Of a stretch of DNA of 64,000 nt, positions 45,797 through 56,200 are shown piece after piece (position 1 is the stretch's first letter; each line of letters opens with the position of its first letter). This DNA comes from Campylobacter troglodytis (GTDB lineage: Bacteria > Campylobacterota > Campylobacteria > Campylobacterales > Campylobacteraceae): positions 1 to 64,000 of the forward strand of contig NZ_QHLI01000007.1 of assembly GCF_006864425.1 (NCBI RefSeq), read 5' to 3'. The position numbers and the translations under genes are program-made. Under the pieces are notes generated by a model, which worked only from the letters and a program-made list of their open reading frames with translations, ran no database searches and was not told where the DNA came from.

Positions 45797-46780
45797 GTGT
45801 TTAAAAGATTTAGAAGATTGAGACTTAATGAGAATTTAAGATTAATGCTAGAAGAAAATTATCTAAGCGTAAATGATCTCATATATCCGCTTTTTGTGGT
45901 AGATGGCAAAAATGTCCGCAATGAAATTTCTTCAATGCCCGGTGTATTTCAGCTTAGTATTGATGAGATCTTAAAGGAGTGCAAAGAGCTTGAAAGACTT
46001 GGAATAAAGGCTATCATACTCTTTGGCGTCTTAGAAGAGGCTAAAAAAGACAGTGTCGGCAGCGATGCCTTAAATGAGGAAGGTCTAATAGCTAGAAGTT
46101 TAAAAGAGATTAAAAGGGCTTTTCCAAGCTTGTTTGTAATTACTGATCTTTGCTTTTGTGAATACACAGATCACGGCCACTGTGGCATTATTGATCCCAT
46201 AAAACAAACAGTAGATAATGATCTCACCCTTGAAATTTCAGCCAAACAAGCCCTAATTCACGCAAGAGCTGGTGCTGATATGATAGCACCAAGCGGTATG
46301 ATGGATGGTATTGTAGGCACTTTAAGAAAGGCACTTGATGAGGAGGGCTTTGAAAACTTGCCTATAATGGCGTATTCAAGCAAGTTTGCTTCTGCTTTTT
46401 ATGGACCCTTTAGGGATGTGGCAAATTCAAGCCCAAGCTATGGAGATAGAAGATCTTATCAAATGAATTTTGCTAATGGCAAGGAAGCACTCTTAGAAAG
46501 CCTTGAAGATGAAAAACAAGGAGCTGATCTTTTGATGATAAAGCCCGCCCTTGCTTATTTAGATGTAATCAAGGATATATCAAATCACAGCAAATTGCCA
46601 CTTTGCGTGTATAATGTAAGCGGAGAATATGCTCTTTTAAAGGCTGGGGCTAGATTAGGAGTGATTGATTATGAAAGGGTGCTTTTAGAAACGGTGATGT
46701 CTTTTAAAAGAGCTGGGGCTAAACTTATCATTAGCTATCACGCAAAGGAGGTGGCAAACTTGCTAACAAAATTTGCATAA
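45797..46780 (+). CDS. hemB: Delta-aminolevulinic acid dehydratase
   Basis: HemB condenses two 5-aminolevulinates to porphobilinogen for haem. The zinc-binding cysteines lie in [14 protein letters not shown]; the two active-site lysines are in [16 protein letters not shown] and [13 protein letters not shown] chose GTG 45797 ([15 protein letters not shown], 327 residues) behind aaggaagc, not ATG 45770, because a tataat box ends at 45769 and a start there would leave no leader. Family members commonly begin at F-K-R-x-R-R-x-R. Confidence 0.95.
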   Translation: MFKRFRRLRLNENLRLMLEENYLSVNDLIYPLFVVDGKNVRNEISSMPGVFQLSIDEILKECKELERLGIKAIILFGVLEEAKKDSVGSDALNEEGLIARSLKEIKRAFPSLFVITDLCFCEYTDHGHCGIIDPIKQTVDNDLTLEISAKQALIHARAGADMIAPSGMMDGIVGTLRKALDEEGFENLPIMAYSSKFASAFYGPFRDVANSSPSYGDRRSYQMNFANGKEALLESLEDEKQGADLLMIKPALAYLDVIKDISNHSKLPLCVYNVSGEYALLKAGARLGVIDYERVLLETVMSFKRAGAKLIISYHAKEVANLLTKFA

Positions 46781-47480
46781 AGCCTTGTTCTAAGTTATTT
46801 TTAAAGCTTAAAAAATTGTCATAAGCCTTAGTGTAGTTTATTTGAAAGCTTAAAAATTTGTCATAAAGCCTTAGCGTGCTTTGCTTTTAAGGCTTAAAAT
46901 TCATAAAAGATTAGAATAACTTGGCTTTAAAACCAGTCAATCTTAGGCTTAAATTCAAAGTTAAATTCACAGTTTTTAAAACTTCTTTAAAAAACTAGGC
47001 TCTTTTTTAAAAAACTATAAAAATTCTTTTTCAAGCAAACTAAAAAAGCATAAAATGACAAGATAAAAAATGAAAATTCAAGGACAAAAACAGTTCTTTG
47101 AATTTTCCACCCTTTCTCAAATTCTAGCAAAGCTTTAAAAAAGCCTCATCAATCTTAAAACCCTTTTATTGAAGCCATCCTAGCCTCAAAGTGCCTTTGT
47201 TGCATTAAATCAAAAGGCTATTTTAAGTTTTTAGTAGCTTAAATTCAAGCTCAAAAATCATAAGTCTTTAAAAAATTCAAGGCTAAAAATATAAAAATAG
47301 TTATCAAAGCTTAGTGCTTAAATTTAAAAAACACATTTTGTGAATTTTAAGAAAATTAACTTGCTTAAATTCATAAAAGATAAAGTATTAGCTATAAACT
47401 TAGCTATACCTCAAAATCCCTAAGCTTAGGCTTTCTTAAAAATTATGATAAATCTTTTTACTTAAAATTGTTACATTTTG
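46781..47480. repeat. Repeat-bearing spacer after hemB
   Basis: Two direct repeats of about 45 bases start at about 46803 and 46850; each holds aaagcttaaaaa and ttgtcataa, then gccttag. The remainder is AT-rich with gaattt/aaattc motifs and no gene. The 3' part runs into the adh promoter. Confidence 0.55.
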
Positions 47481-47509
47481 TGTAAATTTTTTCTTTTTTT
47501 GCTCAACAG

Positions 47510-47625
47510 TTTTTTTTTTTTTGTTATAATTTAAGTTAGCTACAAGGGTAGCTGGATTAAGTTGCGCTTAGTTTTTAAGCGTCCACATTGATGCATATTT
47601 TTATGCGAACATTAAGGAGTTTCAA
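47510..47625 (+). promoter_or_regulatory. Promoter with T13 tract and structured leader of adh
   Basis: Thirteen T at 47510-47522 lie directly before tataat at 47525-47530. The inferred leader, about 90 bases, contains three small stems: tagctac/gtagct at about 47536-47553, gcgctta/ttaagcg at 47564-47581, and atgcata/tatgcg at 47590-47607. The adh ribosome site aaggag follows at 47612-47618. Confidence 0.6.
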
Positions 47626-48684
47626 ATGGCTAAGAAGATGAAAGCCGCCGTTATCAAGGAATTTGGAAAGCCTCTTGTCATTGAGGAAGTAGCTGTTCCA
47701 AAGCCAAAAGACGGTCAAGTTCTAGTTAAGATACAAGCTTGCGGTGTATGCCACACAGATCTTCACGCTACTGATGGTGATTGGCCTGTTAAGCCTAATC
47801 TAAAGGCTCTTAGTGGTGGAGGTTTAATCCCAGGACACGAAGGTGTTGGCTATGTAGTAGAGGTCGGAAGTGGTGTCAAGCACATCAAAGAAGGCGATGC
47901 GGTCGGCATTCCTTGGCTTTATAGTGCTTGCGGACACTGCTCTCATTGTATGGCTGGTTGGGAGACTTTGTGCAATGATCAAACCAACAGCGGATATTTT
48001 ACCAACGGAGGCTTTGCTGAGTATGCAGTAGCCGATGCAAACTATGTAGGCATACTTAAAAAGGACACCAACTTTTTAAGCATAGCACCTATTTTATGCG
48101 CAGGAGTAACTGTTTATAAGGGACTTAGAATGACAGAGGCAAAGCCTGGTCAGTGGGTTACCATCTCAGGCATAGGAGGGCTAGGACACCTAGCGGTTCA
48201 ATATGCAAAGGCTATGGGCTTTAATATAGCAGCCATCGATGTAGCCGATGACAAATTGGAACTAGCTAAGAAGTATGGAGCCACTGTCGTTGCAAATGCT
48301 AAAACCCTTGGTGAGGAAGGAACGATTAAAAAAATCGTCAAAGAAACTGACGGAGGCTCTCACGGGGTCCTAGTAACCGCTGTGCATCCTGTGGCATTTA
48401 AGCAAGCTGTGGGCGTTGTAAGAAGAGGCGGAACAGTGGCTATGAACGGTTTGCCACCTGGTGAATTTCCTGTCAATATCTTTGGAATGATCCTAAATGG
48501 CATCACCCTTCGTGGATCCATAGTAGGTACTAGACTTGATCTACAAGAGGCTTTAGCCTTTGCTGAGGACAACAAGGTAAAAGCCCATGTAACACCTGCC
48601 AAGCTTGAAGATATCAACAAGGTCTTTGATAATATGAAAGCAGGCAAGATAGATGGAAGAATGGTACTAGACTTCGCATCTTAA
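47626..48684 (+). CDS. adhP: Zinc-dependent alcohol dehydrogenase (AdhP type)
   Basis: This is a 352-residue cytosolic MDR-family enzyme that interconverts alcohols and aldehydes with NAD(H). The catalytic zinc ligands are C40 in CGVCHTDLH, H in GHEGVG, and the structural zinc set lies in CGHCSHCMAGWETLC. GIGGLGHLAVQYAKAMG near 180 is the NAD-binding Rossmann loop. Length and motifs fit ethanol-active AdhP. With the aldehyde dehydrogenase downstream it forms a route between ethanol and acetate. Codons here are less AT-biased than neighbours, suggesting strong expression. Confidence 0.93.
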   Translation: MAKKMKAAVIKEFGKPLVIEEVAVPKPKDGQVLVKIQACGVCHTDLHATDGDWPVKPNLKALSGGGLIPGHEGVGYVVEVGSGVKHIKEGDAVGIPWLYSACGHCSHCMAGWETLCNDQTNSGYFTNGGFAEYAVADANYVGILKKDTNFLSIAPILCAGVTVYKGLRMTEAKPGQWVTISGIGGLGHLAVQYAKAMGFNIAAIDVADDKLELAKKYGATVVANAKTLGEEGTIKKIVKETDGGSHGVLVTAVHPVAFKQAVGVVRRGGTVAMNGLPPGEFPVNIFGMILNGITLRGSIVGTRLDLQEALAFAEDNKVKAHVTPAKLEDINKVFDNMKAGKIDGRMVLDFAS

Positions 48685-48690
48685 CTAATT

Positions 48691-48717
48691 AAAGCTAGTA
48701 GAAACCCTACTAGCTTT
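48691..48717 (+). terminator. Intercistronic hairpin between adh and aldehyde dehydrogenase
   Basis: Perfect 11-bp arms aaagctagtag and ctactagcttt enclose a 5-base loop. There is no long T run, so it may be an mRNA-stability or partial-termination element that sets relative yield of the two enzymes. Confidence 0.6.
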
Positions 48718-48747
48718 ACTACACAAATACAAAACAAGGAGTTTAAA

Positions 48748-50256
48748 ATGAGTAAATATACAAGCATTGAGAATGTCTTTGACAAGCAGTATGATAACTT
48801 CATAGGTGGCAAATGGGTAGCTCCTAAGGAGGGCGAATACGCAGACAATAAAACCCCAATTTCTGGCGAGGTTTTGTGCAAGGTGCCTTTATCAAGCGAT
48901 ATAGATGTGCAAAATGCCCTTGATGCAGCACACAAGGCAAAGGATAAATGGGGCAATACCTCTCCTCAAGAAAGAGCTAGGATCATGCTTAAAATAGCTG
49001 ATCGTATAGAGGAAAATTTAGAGCTAATTGCCCACGCAGAAACTTGGGACAATGGCAAACCCATTAGAGAAACCACAAATGCTGATATACCACTTGCAGC
49101 TGATCATTTTAGGTATTTTGCTGGTGTTTTAAGATCACAAGAAGGTGCCATAAGTGAGATAGATAGCAATACCATAGCTTATCACTTCCATGAGCCACTA
49201 GGGGTTGTAGGACAGATCATTCCTTGGAATTTCCCCATACTAATGGCTGCTTGGAAGCTAGCCCCAGCCCTTGCCGCAGGAAACTGCATAGTCATTAAGC
49301 CTGCAAGTGCTACTCCTGCTAGCATCTTGGTGCTTTTTAAGCTAATTGGAGATCTACTTCCTGATGGGGTTGTAAATATCATCAACGGAAGTGGTAGCAA
49401 GATAGGAAAGACCCTTGCCACAAGCCCTAGAATTGCTAAGATCGCCTTTACAGGATCTACTGCTGTAGGACAACAAATTATGCGTTTTGCCACAGAAAAC
49501 ATCATCCCAGCTACCCTAGAACTTGGCGGTAAATCACCTAATATCTTCTTTGATGATATAGCTGATTTTGAGGATGAGTTCTTTGACAAGTCCATTGAAG
49601 GTTTGGTTCTTTTTGCCTTCAATCAAGGCGAGGTTTGCACTTGCCCTTCTCGTGCCTTAATTAGCGAGAAGATCTATGATAAATTCATGGATAGGGTGCT
49701 AAAAAGAATAGAAGCCATTAAGATAGGAAATCCTCTAAATCCAGAAACTATGATGGGAGCACAGGTTGATGAAAATCAAGTCAAAACCATACTAAACTAC
49801 ATAGACATAGGCAAAAAAGAGGGTGCAAAGGTCTTAATAGGAGGCGAAAGAAATGTCTTAGACGGCAAGTTGCAAAATGGCTGCTACATAAAGCCAACCA
49901 TACTTCAAGGCAACAACAAAATGAGGATCTTCCAAGAAGAGATCTTTGGGCCTGTTCTAGCACTAACCACCTTCAAAACAGACAGCGAGGCACTAGAAAT
50001 CGCAAATGACACTGTTTATGGGCTAGGAAGTGGGGTTTGGACCAGAGACATCAACAGAGCTTATCATTTTGGCCGTGGCATAAAGGCTGGACGAGTATGG
50101 ACTAACTGCTATCACGCATATCCAGCACATGCTGCCTTTGGAGGATACAAGCAAAGCGGCATAGGTAGAGAAACCTACAAGGTAGCCTTGGAGCATTATC
50201 AACAAACAAAGAACTTGTTGGTAAGCTATGACATCAATAAGCTTGGTTTCTTTTAA
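48748..50256 (+). CDS. NAD-dependent aldehyde dehydrogenase (AldB/ExaC type)
   Basis: This 502-residue enzyme oxidises acetaldehyde-like aldehydes to acids. [21 protein letters not shown] near 165-185 is the coenzyme fold; FTGSTAVGQ near 234 and the general base E in LELGGKSPN near 256-264 follow. The nucleophile is the first cysteine in [12 protein letters not shown] near 296, as in ExaC/AldB. An aaggag site precedes ATG, 63 bases after adh. Confidence 0.93.
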   Translation: MSKYTSIENVFDKQYDNFIGGKWVAPKEGEYADNKTPISGEVLCKVPLSSDIDVQNALDAAHKAKDKWGNTSPQERARIMLKIADRIEENLELIAHAETWDNGKPIRETTNADIPLAADHFRYFAGVLRSQEGAISEIDSNTIAYHFHEPLGVVGQIIPWNFPILMAAWKLAPALAAGNCIVIKPASATPASILVLFKLIGDLLPDGVVNIINGSGSKIGKTLATSPRIAKIAFTGSTAVGQQIMRFATENIIPATLELGGKSPNIFFDDIADFEDEFFDKSIEGLVLFAFNQGEVCTCPSRALISEKIYDKFMDRVLKRIEAIKIGNPLNPETMMGAQVDENQVKTILNYIDIGKKEGAKVLIGGERNVLDGKLQNGCYIKPTILQGNNKMRIFQEEIFGPVLALTTFKTDSEALEIANDTVYGLGSGVWTRDINRAYHFGRGIKAGRVWTNCYHAYPAHAAFGGYKQSGIGRETYKVALEHYQQTKNLLVSYDINKLGFF

Positions 50257-50879
50257 TTAGTAGATTTACCCTGCTTGAATTTATAATCTGCCTTAAAATC
50301 TACATCCAAGGATGCTTCAAAAGAAGCATCCTAAAAGCTTTCTCGCGTAAGATATTTTCTAAATATAAGTTAAATTTAAAGAATTCTTGTTTATCTAAGG
50401 ACCTTTGCTGAAAAACTCTCCACAAGGACTTGTAAAATTAATATTTTTTGAAAAAAGGCAAAATCTATTTTGTAATCTTTGGCAAGTATGAGAAGGATCA
50501 AAAGTTTTTGAAAAATCCTTGTTTTGAGATTTTTAAGTGTGCTTTTGTGCTTAAATTCAAATTTGTGCTTGAATTTAAAAAGACTGTTTTATCTAAAGGC
50601 TATATTAAGCTTTTGAAGTTTTTGTTTAAAATTAAGCTAATTTAAATTCAAAAGGCTTCATTTTAACGCAAAGAAAAATCAAGCTTGAATTTAACTAAGT
50701 TTAATTCCTCTAATCAGAGTAAGGCTTTTCAAAATTCGCATCTTAGAAAACTTTGTAAGTATAAATTCACAAGAAGGCTAAATTTAAAAGACTGTATTTA
50801 GCTTAGTGGCTAAGATAAATTCAAGGCTTTTAAATTTAAGACTTTATTTTAAAAAACTATTGATCTTAGATAAAATACT
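50257..50879. other. Spacer after aldehyde dehydrogenase
   Basis: This contains the hairpin at 50309-50332 and then AT-rich DNA rich in gaattt/aaattc motifs. A 65-codon open frame at 50448-50645 is only K/F/L/I low-complexity and is not called as a gene. Confidence 0.5.
50309..50332 (+). terminator. Terminator-like hairpin after the dehydrogenase operon
   Basis: Arms aggatgcttc and gaagcatcct (10 bp, perfect) enclose loop aaaa, 52 bases after the aldehyde dehydrogenase stop. The T run after it is poor, so termination may be weak or factor-dependent. Confidence 0.6.
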
Positions 50880-51275
50880 CATTTGTCATTCTAAGCGAAA
50901 ATGAAGTATCTTAAAACCAAAAAGAGATTTTTTGCTTTGCTCAAAATGAGAAAATTCTTGTTATACCAAGCGAAGTATCTTGTAATTCAAAAAGAGATAT
51001 TTCGTTTTCTACGAAAACTCAATATGACAAAAATTCAAAAAAGCTCTTAAATTCTTGTCATACAAAGCGATACGAAGTATCTCAAGCTTTGTCATACTGA
51101 GCCTTTGAGCCAAGTATCTCAAAAAATTTGTCATACCAAGCAAATGCAAAATATCTCATAACTGAAGAGATTTTTTGCTTAGGCTACATCTTGCAAGTTG
51201 CTTGGTCGCTTCGCTCAAAATGACAAAATTCTTGTCATTCTAAATGTATGCGAAGAATCTACGAATTTATGGAAA
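50880..51275. repeat. Array of degenerate tgtcattctaagcgaa-type repeats
   Basis: About six related units start near 50883, 50954, 51055, 51091, 51130 and 51232. Each begins ttgtcat(t/a)c(t/c)(a/g)agc, goes on gaagtatct, and several end with an inverted half (gctcaaaatgac). Such dispersed intergenic repeats occur widely in bacteria. A lone copy start is at about 57364, and relatives are in the spacer at 16469-16923. Confidence 0.65.
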
Positions 51276-51939
51276 AATGCCTTAAATTTATAGCTTCTTC
51301 GCCCATATGCTTACCAAAGATAAATCAATACTTTTTCAAAAAATAGCCTTTAAAAATTCAAGTCTAAATTCATAATCTTAAATCAAAGTTTGAATTTTTT
51401 TACATTAAGCACAAGAAAAAAATTACTTGCAAATAGGAACTGAATTCTTTACTTCAAATAAAAGCCTAAATTTACATTAAATACAAAAAAAATATCATTT
51501 TAAATTCAAAGCCTGAATTCACATTAAATTGAATAAAAGAGCAATAAATTCACAGTTTGTCTGAATTTTAGTTTTTCTTTCTTGTGCTTTAAAAAAAAGT
51601 TCTTCACAGTTTGAAAAAATGCCAAAATTAAGAACCCTTGTATTTAGAAATAAAGTTAAGAACCCTTGTCTTATAAATTAGGATTAAGATATAATCTCTT
51701 ATCCTATCTTCTTGTAAAAATTCCGCCTTTTTTAAAACTCTACGCACCCCCTTTTTTGTCGTTTTATAAAAGGGCTTTTGTAGAGTGTCTTGTAAGCTAT
51801 TTCAAAAAGCAAGTCCCCTTACCCCACCTACACTTACAGTTTTTAGGATGAAATTTTAAGGACACGGTTTTGAGGGTTAAGTTTTGAGAACATAATTTTG
51901 AATATGTAATTTTAAGAGTATGGTTTTTAAGTCTAAAGC
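51276..51939. other. Gene-free spacer with short direct repeats
   Basis: No credible gene is seen. The words ttaagaacccttgt occur twice at about 51627 and 51656. From about 51850, short ggtttt/aagttt-rich words repeat (for example acggttttgagg and aagttttgagaa). Confidence 0.45.
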
Positions 51940-52260
51940 AAAGATTAAAAATTCAATAAGCTATTTAAATTTAGCAAAAATTCAAAAGAAAATTCACAAA
52001 ATTCAGCAAGTTTATTAAAGTGAAACAAAACTTCAAAGACGATTTATAAAAATTCAACAAGTCTTTAAGTTTAGGCATAAATTCAGTAAAAATTCAAAAA
52101 TAAATTCACAAAATTCAACAAATTTTATTGAAGTTACATAGAAATTCAAAGATAACGCACAAAATTCACCAAGCCCTTGAATTTAAATTCAACAAAAATT
52201 CAAAAACAAATTCTCCAAATTTGAAAAAATTCAACAAAACACTCAAAGAAGTTTTAAATT
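51940..52260 (+). repeat. Degenerate tandem repeat very dense in AAATTCA
   Basis: Three imperfect units of roughly 105-110 bases start near 51965, 52065 and 52176. I count 16 RAATTY sites of the aaattc/gaattt form from 51948 to 52233; 15 run in the same direction (aaattc on the + strand). No reading frame or stem explains them. Confidence 0.7.
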
Positions 52261-52375
52261 TCTGCTAAGTATTCTTCTAGCTTGCAAGCTAAGATCTTTA
52301 TATAAAAAAGCAAAACCCACAAATTAAGTGCCTTGCTATAAATTTAGCAACTTAGCAAAAATTCAAAAAATCTGG

Positions 52376-53199
52376 CTCAAGACAACTTAAACTCAAATAA
52401 ATAAGTTTTAAGCTATGATTACACAGATGAAAAATAAGTATATCAATCGTTTCAAAATTTCAGAGGCTAAATTTAAAGAATTTTGAAGTATGTTTTTACT
52501 TCGTTTCTCTCGTAACTGCTAGCAGAAGGTGCAAAAAGAATGCTAGCTAAGCGTGGACATGGGGCTGAAAAAAGACACCTATATTTTCATTTCGTGTTCT
52601 TGTCCCTCTGCGAGAAGGTATGCTAAAACGAACAAGTTTATACTCAGCTTGTAAAAGCTTGCCTTGTTAGTGAGCTATTGCCTATGGGATTTAAGTGGTA
52701 TAAGCAAGACGAAATTTTAGTGCTTGGCTACTTATGGTAGTTTAGTTGATTTTTTACAGCACTAAGCTTGCAACTTTGCGTAGCAAAGTTATAGAGTAAA
52801 ACACAGGGAAAATGAGTTTGCAAAGGGCACAAATCACATAAATGGCATTGAGAATTTCTAGGGCTTTGTAAAGGCTAGATTAAGTCAGTTTTACGGCAAG
52901 AGAATTTTTCACGCATTTGAAAGAAACTAAATTTCAATATAATGTCAAGGTTAAAAATGAAAATTTGTATAAAATTTTGTTGAAATGGCTTAGGAAAAAT
53001 CCTAGGTCATTTTAGCTAAAAGTATCAATCGCCTTAAGAATTTCTGAGGCTTTGCATAGATTAAGCAAGTTTAAAGGAATCAGAAATTTTATACCTCATT
53101 TAAAAGAAACAAAATTAAGGCGAAAATTTTGAGACAAAATTCTCATCAAAATTTAATAAAGTTGATAAGATAAAATCCAATTAAGTTGTCTTGAGTCAA
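52376..53199 (+). mobile_element. Dead IS1595-like element, copy G (plus orientation, longest)
   Basis: The ends ggctcaagacaacttaa and ttaagttgtcttgagtc are near-perfect inverted repeats 824 bases apart. The plus strand retains scraps of the transposase in several frames, including words for EFAKGTNHINGIENF, then the C-terminus of copy D (KWLRKNPRSF) at 52980-53013, broken by many stops. At 53014-53033 it holds agctaaaagtatcaatcgcc, the outer end of copy D, inside this longer unit. It ends 28 bases from the dnaE stop. Confidence 0.75.
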
Positions 53200-53226
53200 A
53201 AATCTCTAATTAAAACCGACTTAAAA

Positions 53227-56200
53227 CTAACTAACGCATCTTTTTTTAATCTCTTCTTTTATTTTTTCAGATATAACAAAGTCTGTGCGGTAAAGTAAGC
53301 AGTCATTCACGCAAGATACCTTGATCACAAGCCTTTTGCCATTTTTGTCATTTGGATTATGCAAGCTTCTAGCAAGTTCGTGGATCTCATAAACAAGATC
53401 CTTGTTTAAATCACTGAGATCAAGTTCTACAAGCAAATCCTCAAAGTCCTTTGGCTCTTTTATAAACTCTTGTTTTTCTGCTTGTTTTTTGTAGTTTTTC
53501 TTTGATCTAATGCCCCTTTCTTTTGCATCTTTTAGCTCCAAAAGCTCGTTTAACATTAGGCTTAATTCCCCATTTTCTCTTTTATAACCAAGTCTAAACA
53601 CATAAGCCCTGCTTCTTTTAAACTCATCTTTCAAAAGCTCTTCAAGTGCTTCTACATGCTTTTCAAAAACAACCACATCAAAAGATGAGTAAAAGTCCAT
53701 CACTTGCATCTTAGCATATCTGCGTCCACTTTTACTCATTAATGCCTTAAAATCCTCTATCTTTCCTACACAGTAGATCTGCCCCCCATCTTTTAGCTCG
53801 TCAAAATTCAAGCTCTTAAAATAATCAAGCTCACCTATTTCCTCGCTAAACTCATCAAGAGGATGAGCTGAAAGATAAAGCCCTAGAATTTCTTTTTCAT
53901 ATTCTAATTTTTCTTTTAAGCCATATTCTTCGTTGATCTTAGTTAGTTCTATCTTAATATCACCTGTTACATCCTCCATATCAAACAAAGAACTTTCAGC
54001 CTCCTTTTTATACTCAGCTATATTTCTTGCCTTCTCGCAAAGCTTGGTTACATTCTCAACCAAGCATTTTCTCGTAAAGCCATACTCATCAAAGGCTCCA
54101 ACCTTAATCAAGCTTTCCATAGTTCTTTTGTTTATCTTAGTTGTATCTATCTTTGACATAAACTCATCAATGCTAGCAAAGCCCTCCTTTGGACGAACGC
54201 TTATTATGCTATTTACAGCTGGCATACCCACACTTTTAATGGCACCAAGCCCATAAAGTATAGCCTCGCTACCATCCTCAAGCCTTATGGCCTTAAATTC
54301 ACCCTGAGCCTTGTTTATGTTAGGAGGAAGAAGCTTAATTTGCATTCTTTTGATCTCCTCTATGTACTGGGCTACCTTTTCTACCTTGTTTTGCTCGCTC
54401 GTAAGTAGTGCTGCCATAAATTCACTAGGATAATAGGTCTTTAAATAAGCAGTTTGAAAGGCTATTAGTGCATAGGCTGCTGAGTGAGATTTATTAAAGC
54501 CATATTCAGCAAATTTTAAGATTAGCTCAAACAAATCATCAGCCTTTTTCGTATCAAAGCCTTGCTTTTTAGCCCCTTCTAAATACTCGCTTTTAAGCTT
54601 ATCTAGGATCTCTCTTTTTTTCTTTCCCATAGCACGTCTAACCAAATCAGCACCCCCAAGGGTAAAGCCACCAACGATCTGCACTATTTGCATAACTTGC
54701 TCTTGATAAACAATTACCCCGTAAGTATCCTTTAAAATAGGCTCTAATTCCTTGAAAGCATAGTTTGCCCTCTTGCGTCCGTGCTTAATGTCTATGTAAT
54801 CATCCACCATTCCACTTTCCAAAGGACCTGGGCGGTAAAGTGCAAGTACAGCTATAAGATCCTCAAAACAGTCAGGTTTTAACCTAGCATTTAAAACCTG
54901 CATACCATCTGATTCTATTTGAAAGATCCCAAGCGTATCCCCACTTTGAACGGTCTCATACACCTTGGGATCATTTAGATCAATTTGTTCCCAAATGATC
55001 TCTTTTTCGTATCTTTTTTTAATTAATTTTATAGCATTATCAATCACATCAAGGGTTTTTAAGCCCAAAAAGTCAAATTTAATTAAGTTTACCTCCTCTA
55101 AAAAGTCCTTTGCGTATTGGGTAACAAGGTGCTTTTCATCGTTTTTGCTAGGACGAAAGAGGGGGGTTTTTTTCCAAAGGCTTTCATTTGAGATCACAAG
55201 CCCTGCAGCATGAACTCCAGCGTTTCTGTTTAAGCCTTCCAAGGCAAGGGCATATTCCCAAATCTCCTCAGCCCTTTGATGAGTTTTTATAAACTCAGCT
55301 ATCTTTGGTTCTTTGTTATAAGCATCGCTTAGGGTGATTTTAAGCTCATCTGGTATTAGCTTTGCAAACTCATCTGCCTCATTTAAGGGCATATCAAAGA
55401 CCCTTGCTACGTCTCTGATAACACCCTTTGCAAGTAGCTTATTAAAGGTGATTACCTGTGCTACCTTGTCAAAGCCGTATTTTTCAATCACATAGTCTAT
55501 TACCTCATCTCGTCTATTTTGACAAAAGTCTATGTCAATATCAGGCATTGACACGCGCTCAGGATTTAAAAAGCGCTCAAAAAGCAAGTTATATGGCAAG
55601 GGATCAAGATCGGTAATCTTTAAACAGTAAGACACCAAGCTTCCAGCTGCTGAGCCTCGCCCTGGTCCAACAGGTATGTCCTTACTCTTTGCCATAGCTA
55701 TAAAATCATAAACTATGAGCATATAGCCTGAGAATTTCATATTTTTAATGACCTCAATCTCTCTATCTAAGCGCTTTTTATACTCCTCGTGCCTTTCTTC
55801 TTTTATGAATTTAAGCCTCTCATCAAGCCCCTTTTTGCAAAGATACTCAAAGACTAGATCATCGTTTTTAAAGCTAAACTCCTGATCTTCTTCTTCTAAA
55901 TTTAGCCCATATTCTTTTGCATACTCACGAGAAAACTTAAAATTTGGAGGAGTAGCATCTCCAAGCTTTAAATCTAGGTTACATTTATCTGCTATTTCTT
56001 GAGTGTTTGCAAGGGCTTCTGGGACATCAGCAAAGAGCTCTGACATTTGCTTTGGGGTTTTTACATAAAATTCAAAGACACTGTGTTTTAATCTATCCGT
56101 ATCGCTTAGCTTTACGCCCATATTGATGCACATTAAGGCCTCGTGAGGCTTTGCTCTGTCATTGAAGGTATAATGCGTGTCGTTTGTGGCTATGAGCTTG

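Noticed and set aside
50448-50645. 65-residue basic protein.
   Set aside because: Composition is only K, F, L and I, typical of translated AT-rich spacer; no domain and a TTG-type start without a good ribosome site.
51666-51851. 61-residue frame on the + strand.
   Set aside because: It lies in a repeat-rich spacer, has no motif and no ribosome site.
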